Origin: RHLJ01 sp963974345
GTDB lineage: Bacteria > Bacteroidota > Rhodothermia > Balneolales > Balneolaceae
NCBI GenBank assembly: GCA_963974345.1
Contig: CAXBBW010000001.1
Span: forward strand, 310,001 to 374,000
Direction: 5' to 3'
Length of the DNA: 64,000 bases
The notes beneath the pieces are model-generated. The model ran no database searches and was not told where the DNA came from. It saw only the letters and a program-made list of their open reading frames with translations. The first letter of the stretch is position 1. Each line of letters begins with the position of its first letter. This document shows positions 63,252 to 64,000 of this stretch, in pieces. Made by a program: the position numbers and the translations under genes.

Positions 63252-64000
63252 ATGAAAAATTTTACTTCTCTATTAGCAGAAGAATTTAAGATAAAACTAC
63301 TGTTATCATTTCTGTTTATACTGCTATTTTCATTTACTGCACAAGCTCAAAACGAATTCAGCACCTTCGAATTTGAAAAAGATATTGACTATAAAATTAT
63401 TCTAGTAGATGGCTCAGAATTTATAGGTCGTTTTTTAGAAAAGGATTCATCCACATTAACTATTTCTACCACCTCATTACCAAAGGTTGAAATCCCATTT
63501 TCTAAAATTAAATCGGTTACGGTTATTGATAGTTCGAGTTTAAAAAAAGATGGTAGCTATTGGTTTCCAAACCCACACTCAACACGCTATTTCTTCTCTC
63601 CATCTGGACTGAATTTAAAAAAAGGAGAAGGATATTACCAAAATACGTATTTATTATTTAACTCTGTGAACTATGGATTAACCGATAATATCTCACTCGG
63701 TGGAGGTTTAGAGTTTATCTCAACATTTACTGGCCAGCCAATTTACTATGTTACTCCAAAAGTGGGCTTCGATATAAATGAGAAATTAAATCTTGGAGCT
63801 GGCGTATTAGTTCTAGGTGTAGCAGGCGAAGGTAGTTTAGGAATAACCTACGGTATTGCAACCTATGGTTCTAGAGACGATAATTTAACAGCAGGACTTG
63901 GTTGGGGATTCGTGGATGGCGATTTTTCAAATAAACCAATAATTACCTTAAGTGGAATGAAACGTTTAAAACGTAAATTCTCCATTGTTAGCGAAAATTG
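63252..64000 (+). CDS. Exported beta-barrel-like protein, 3' truncated
   Basis: The frame from the ATG at 63252 is open to the window edge without a stop (249 complete codons). A signal peptide is present, with a long n-region (hydrophobic part LLSFLFILLFSFTAQAQ, cleavage after about residue 33). A small beta-domain follows (DYKIILVDGSEFIGRFLEKD, then LPKVEIPFSKIKSVTVID) that looks Sm- or PilZ-like in outline. A run of glycine-punctuated strands (SLGGGLEFISTF, LNLGAGVLVLGV) then resembles an outer-membrane barrel. The combination suggests a sensing/porin-type outer membrane protein, but no named family is recognised. It begins 93 bases after the GntP gene. Confidence 0.75.
   Translation, partial: MKNFTSLLAEEFKIKLLLSFLFILLFSFTAQAQNEFSTFEFEKDIDYKIILVDGSEFIGRFLEKDSSTLTISTTSLPKVEIPFSKIKSVTVIDSSSLKKDGSYWFPNPHSTRYFFSPSGLNLKKGEGYYQNTYLLFNSVNYGLTDNISLGGGLEFISTFTGQPIYYVTPKVGFDINEKLNLGAGVLVLGVAGEGSLGITYGIATYGSRDDNLTAGLGWGFVDGDFSNKPIITLSGMKRLKRKFSIVSEN

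Overview
The window comes from an AT-rich (roughly 36-38% GC by eye) Gram-negative bacterium of the Bacteroidota/Balneolota type. Pointers are the absence of Shine-Dalgarno leaders, a FecR/TonB receptor pair, DUF4249, DUF4159 and DUF5916 proteins, Reg_prop/Y_Y_Y sensors, and a type IX secretion C-terminal domain of the 'NYPNPFNPST' form. That form is typical of Balneolaceae, Rhodothermia and Ignavibacteria; the genus is not determined. Both ends cut genes: a LEA-type-2/WHy protein at the left, an exported beta-barrel-like protein at the right. No integrase, transposase, prophage or CRISPR array is visible, so this looks like ordinary chromosome. Layout. 1-4 kb: a LEA14-like protein, an alkyltransferase, an exported amidohydrolase, a small outer-membrane-type protein and a PepSY membrane protein. 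4-16.5 kb: polymer degradation, with a large secreted GH81 beta-1,3-glucanase, an M14 carboxypeptidase, a DUF5916/CBM9 protein, a threonine/serine dehydratase and a GH3 beta-glucosidase. 16.6-20.2 kb: four tandem, co-directional paralogues that I cannot assign to a named family. Each has an N-terminal DFDLDEY motif, one membrane segment and a C-terminal array of 30-residue repeats. This is the best candidate for an undescribed system. 20.4-26.3 kb: an MsbA-like ABC exporter, NfeD with two SPFH/stomatin proteins, an M23 peptidase and an ECF sigma factor. 26.3-30 kb: a looser stretch with palindromic intergenic repeats, a small hypothetical gene, a LabA-like NYN protein, a PAS histidine kinase and a lipoprotein. 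30.3-34 kb: FecR and a TonB receptor. 34-40 kb: a 14-repeat propeller sensor fused to an adenylate cyclase, and an FtsX/MacB-type permease. 40-47 kb: a uronate catabolism locus (uxaC divergent from kdgK-uxuA-eda-dctPQM). 47.1-47.5 kb: tmRNA on the minus strand. 47.6-53 kb: DUF72, a TonB receptor with DUF4249 lipoprotein and DUF4159, and a VOC protein. 53-56.4 kb: dnaG and sucD. 56.4-61.6 kb: a propeller histidine kinase with a REC-HK-REC hybrid kinase. 61.8-64 kb: a GntP-type transporter and the truncated gene. How the genes fit together. The glycosidases and TRAP/uronate genes suggest growth on algal or plant polysaccharides: laminarin-like beta-glucan through GH81 and GH3, and glucuronate through UxaC, UxuA, KdgK and Eda. 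Several membrane-spanning sensors (two propeller receptors, FecR/TonB) would couple substrate sensing to kinases, cAMP or sigma factors. Rho-independent terminators between convergent genes were seen at about 14.1, 26.9, 47.1, 53.0 and 56.3 kb. All assignments are from reading motifs; no database search was possible.
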